From Parvibaculum sp. (GTDB taxonomy: Bacteria > Pseudomonadota > Alphaproteobacteria > Parvibaculales > Parvibaculaceae), in the NCBI RefSeq assembly GCF_030651915.1, contig NZ_JAUSBV010000002.1:448414-512413 (forward strand): 64,000 nucleotides of DNA, in the 5' to 3' direction. Of this stretch, positions 63,183 through 64,000 are shown in pieces. Numbering within the stretch: the stretch's first letter is position 1; each line of letters opens with the position of its first letter. The translations under genes were made by a program, and so were the position numbers. The notes beneath the pieces were generated by a model that saw nothing but the letters and a program-made list of their open reading frames with translations, was not told the origin of the DNA and ran no database searches.

Positions 63183-64000
63183 AGCGGCGAGAGCCGCGCG
63201 ATGGCGAGCGGCCCGAGATAGAGTCGGCCGTCGTTCATGCTGACCGGCACGCGCACCCGGCCCGGCTCACCCCCCTGAAATTGAGAGATCAGTAAAAGAC
63301 CCGCCAGCGCGATGCGCGCTTCCCGTTCCTGCACCAGTCCGTCTCTTACCAGCGCGTCGAGCAGGCCTTCGAAATCGGCGATCTCGGTGTCGAAACGCCC
63401 TTGCGGGCGGTTTGCGTCATCGAGCGTCACTTCGCCACGTGCGGTCATGTCGAGCGGACCCCATTGGACAATCAAATCGGAGATCGCCAGTGCGCCGCCG
63501 GCAACACGCCAGCGTTCGAACTGTTCCACCGCGCTGATCCGTTCGATGTTTGGCAGGTTACGCGCCCGCGCCTGCACCACGATCTTCCGAATTTCGGGGC
63601 CGAGCGTGAGAACTTTCTGATCGAGGTCGATCACAATGGTGTCCGCCTGAAATGCCACGTCGTAGTCAGCCACTTCCTCCGGCGCTGGCCGCATATGAAG
63701 TTGCAGCCGCCCGGCGTCGATGCGGTCGCGCGCGCCATCGGCGCCGCGTTGGTGATCTGCTTCGACGTCTTCGATGTCGATTGCGAGGCGGCCGAAAGGC
63801 GCGTCCGTCACGTCGACATAGCTGCCCCACGCCCCTTTCATCGACGCGCGGAGAATATTTTCGGCAGGTCGCGCCATCGACAGGTCGAGATAGCGCAGCT
63901 CCTGCGCGCCGCGGAGATTGACGATGACATGACGCAGATTGTGCGGAAGCAGCGCAATCTCGGCTGCCTCCCCCTTCCATGTCCAGGCTTCGGGCGTTTC
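63176..64000 (-). CDS. DUF2125 domain protein, 5' end beyond the window
   Basis: 274 codons are present, read from the right edge (ETPEAWTWKGEAAEIALLPH) to a TGA at 63176, so the N-terminus with the expected signal or anchor is missing. Features such as IALLPHNLRHVIVN, APFGRLAIDIEDV and LIVQWGPLDMTARG follow the DUF2125 pattern of alphaproteobacterial envelope proteins. Function unknown. Its end overlaps tyrC by 7 bases. Confidence 0.85.
   Translation of the reverse strand, partial: ETPEAWTWKGEAAEIALLPHNLRHVIVNLRGAQELRYLDLSMARPAENILRASMKGAWGSYVDVTDAPFGRLAIDIEDVEADHQRGADGARDRIDAGRLQLHMRPAPEEVADYDVAFQADTIVIDLDQKVLTLGPEIRKIVVQARARNLPNIERISAVEQFERWRVAGGALAISDLIVQWGPLDMTARGEVTLDDANRPQGRFDTEIADFEGLLDALVRDGLVQEREARIALAGLLLISQFQGGEPGRVRVPVSMNDGRLYLGPLAIARLSPLY

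Overview
The window looks like chromosomal DNA of a high-GC alphaproteobacterium, most like Parvibaculum or related Rhizobiales. The signs are complete cbb3 oxidase (fixNOQP/GHIS-type) genes, a PhaR-PhaA-PhaB polyhydroxyalkanoate locus, DUF2125 and DUF2189 proteins, a metX-metW pair, a cytochrome P450 beside a thiolase, and intergenic palindromes of the CCCTCTCCCC/GGGGAGAGGG type. Genes are dense, with many 4-base ATGA start/stop overlaps and frequent GTG or TTG starts. No rRNA, tRNA, CRISPR array, prophage or insertion sequence was recognised.

Layout. 0-8 kb: a TolB-like lipoprotein gene lies between two copies of the 3' end of a slipin gene, followed by the slipin/NfeD membrane-protease pair, dodecin, an SDR dehydrogenase, a flavoprotein, a YaiI-family protein and exported MsrA/MsrB. 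8-17 kb: a DUF2189 membrane protein, then the eight-gene ccoNOQP-ccoGHIS set on the minus strand, giving a high-affinity terminal oxidase and its copper-loading machinery. 17.7-28.8 kb is catabolic: an MMPL/RND transporter; a TetR regulator with twin operators that heads an extradiol dioxygenase/FAH hydrolase/MhpA-like hydroxylase operon; a second DUF2189 protein; a divergent P450 and thiolase; and a MerR regulator. 28.8-33 kb: a PotFGHI-type polyamine ABC importer with an internal terminator after the binding-protein gene. 33.4-36.6 kb is the accessory part: GST, GNAT and DUF559 endonuclease-like genes separated by three blocks of palindromic repeats, then a StbD/Phd-type antitoxin with only a 23-codon stump of its toxin, and a second repeat family (GGGGATAA plus TGACAG) also found near 5 kb.

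36.5-50 kb is housekeeping: Nudix hydrolase, alanine dehydrogenase, SPOR protein, ribosomal protein L32, a serine hydrolase, a DUF2817 peptidase-like protein, a pabB-pabA-pabC folate operon with an alpha/beta hydrolase upstream, and a fatty-acid oxidation cluster (DECR2-like reductase, enoyl-CoA hydratase, HTH protein). 49.8-54.4 kb: a GGDEF-EAL protein whose 3' end overlaps phaR, then phaA and phaB. 54.4-64 kb: DUF882 and polysaccharide deacetylase envelope enzymes, a cupin, GloB, a methyltransferase, metW/metX, and divergently an aromatic amino acid operon (chorismate mutase fused to a degenerate prephenate-dehydratase-like part, HisC-type aminotransferase, TyrC). A DUF2125 gene runs off the right edge.

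The main themes are microaerobic respiration, aromatic and lipid catabolism feeding acetyl-CoA into PHA, and central amino acid and folate synthesis. The most unusual stretch is 34-36.3 kb, where repeats supply the probable ribosome site and stop codon of a DUF559 gene and border a broken toxin-antitoxin pair. All calls rest on reading the sequence; no database search was possible.
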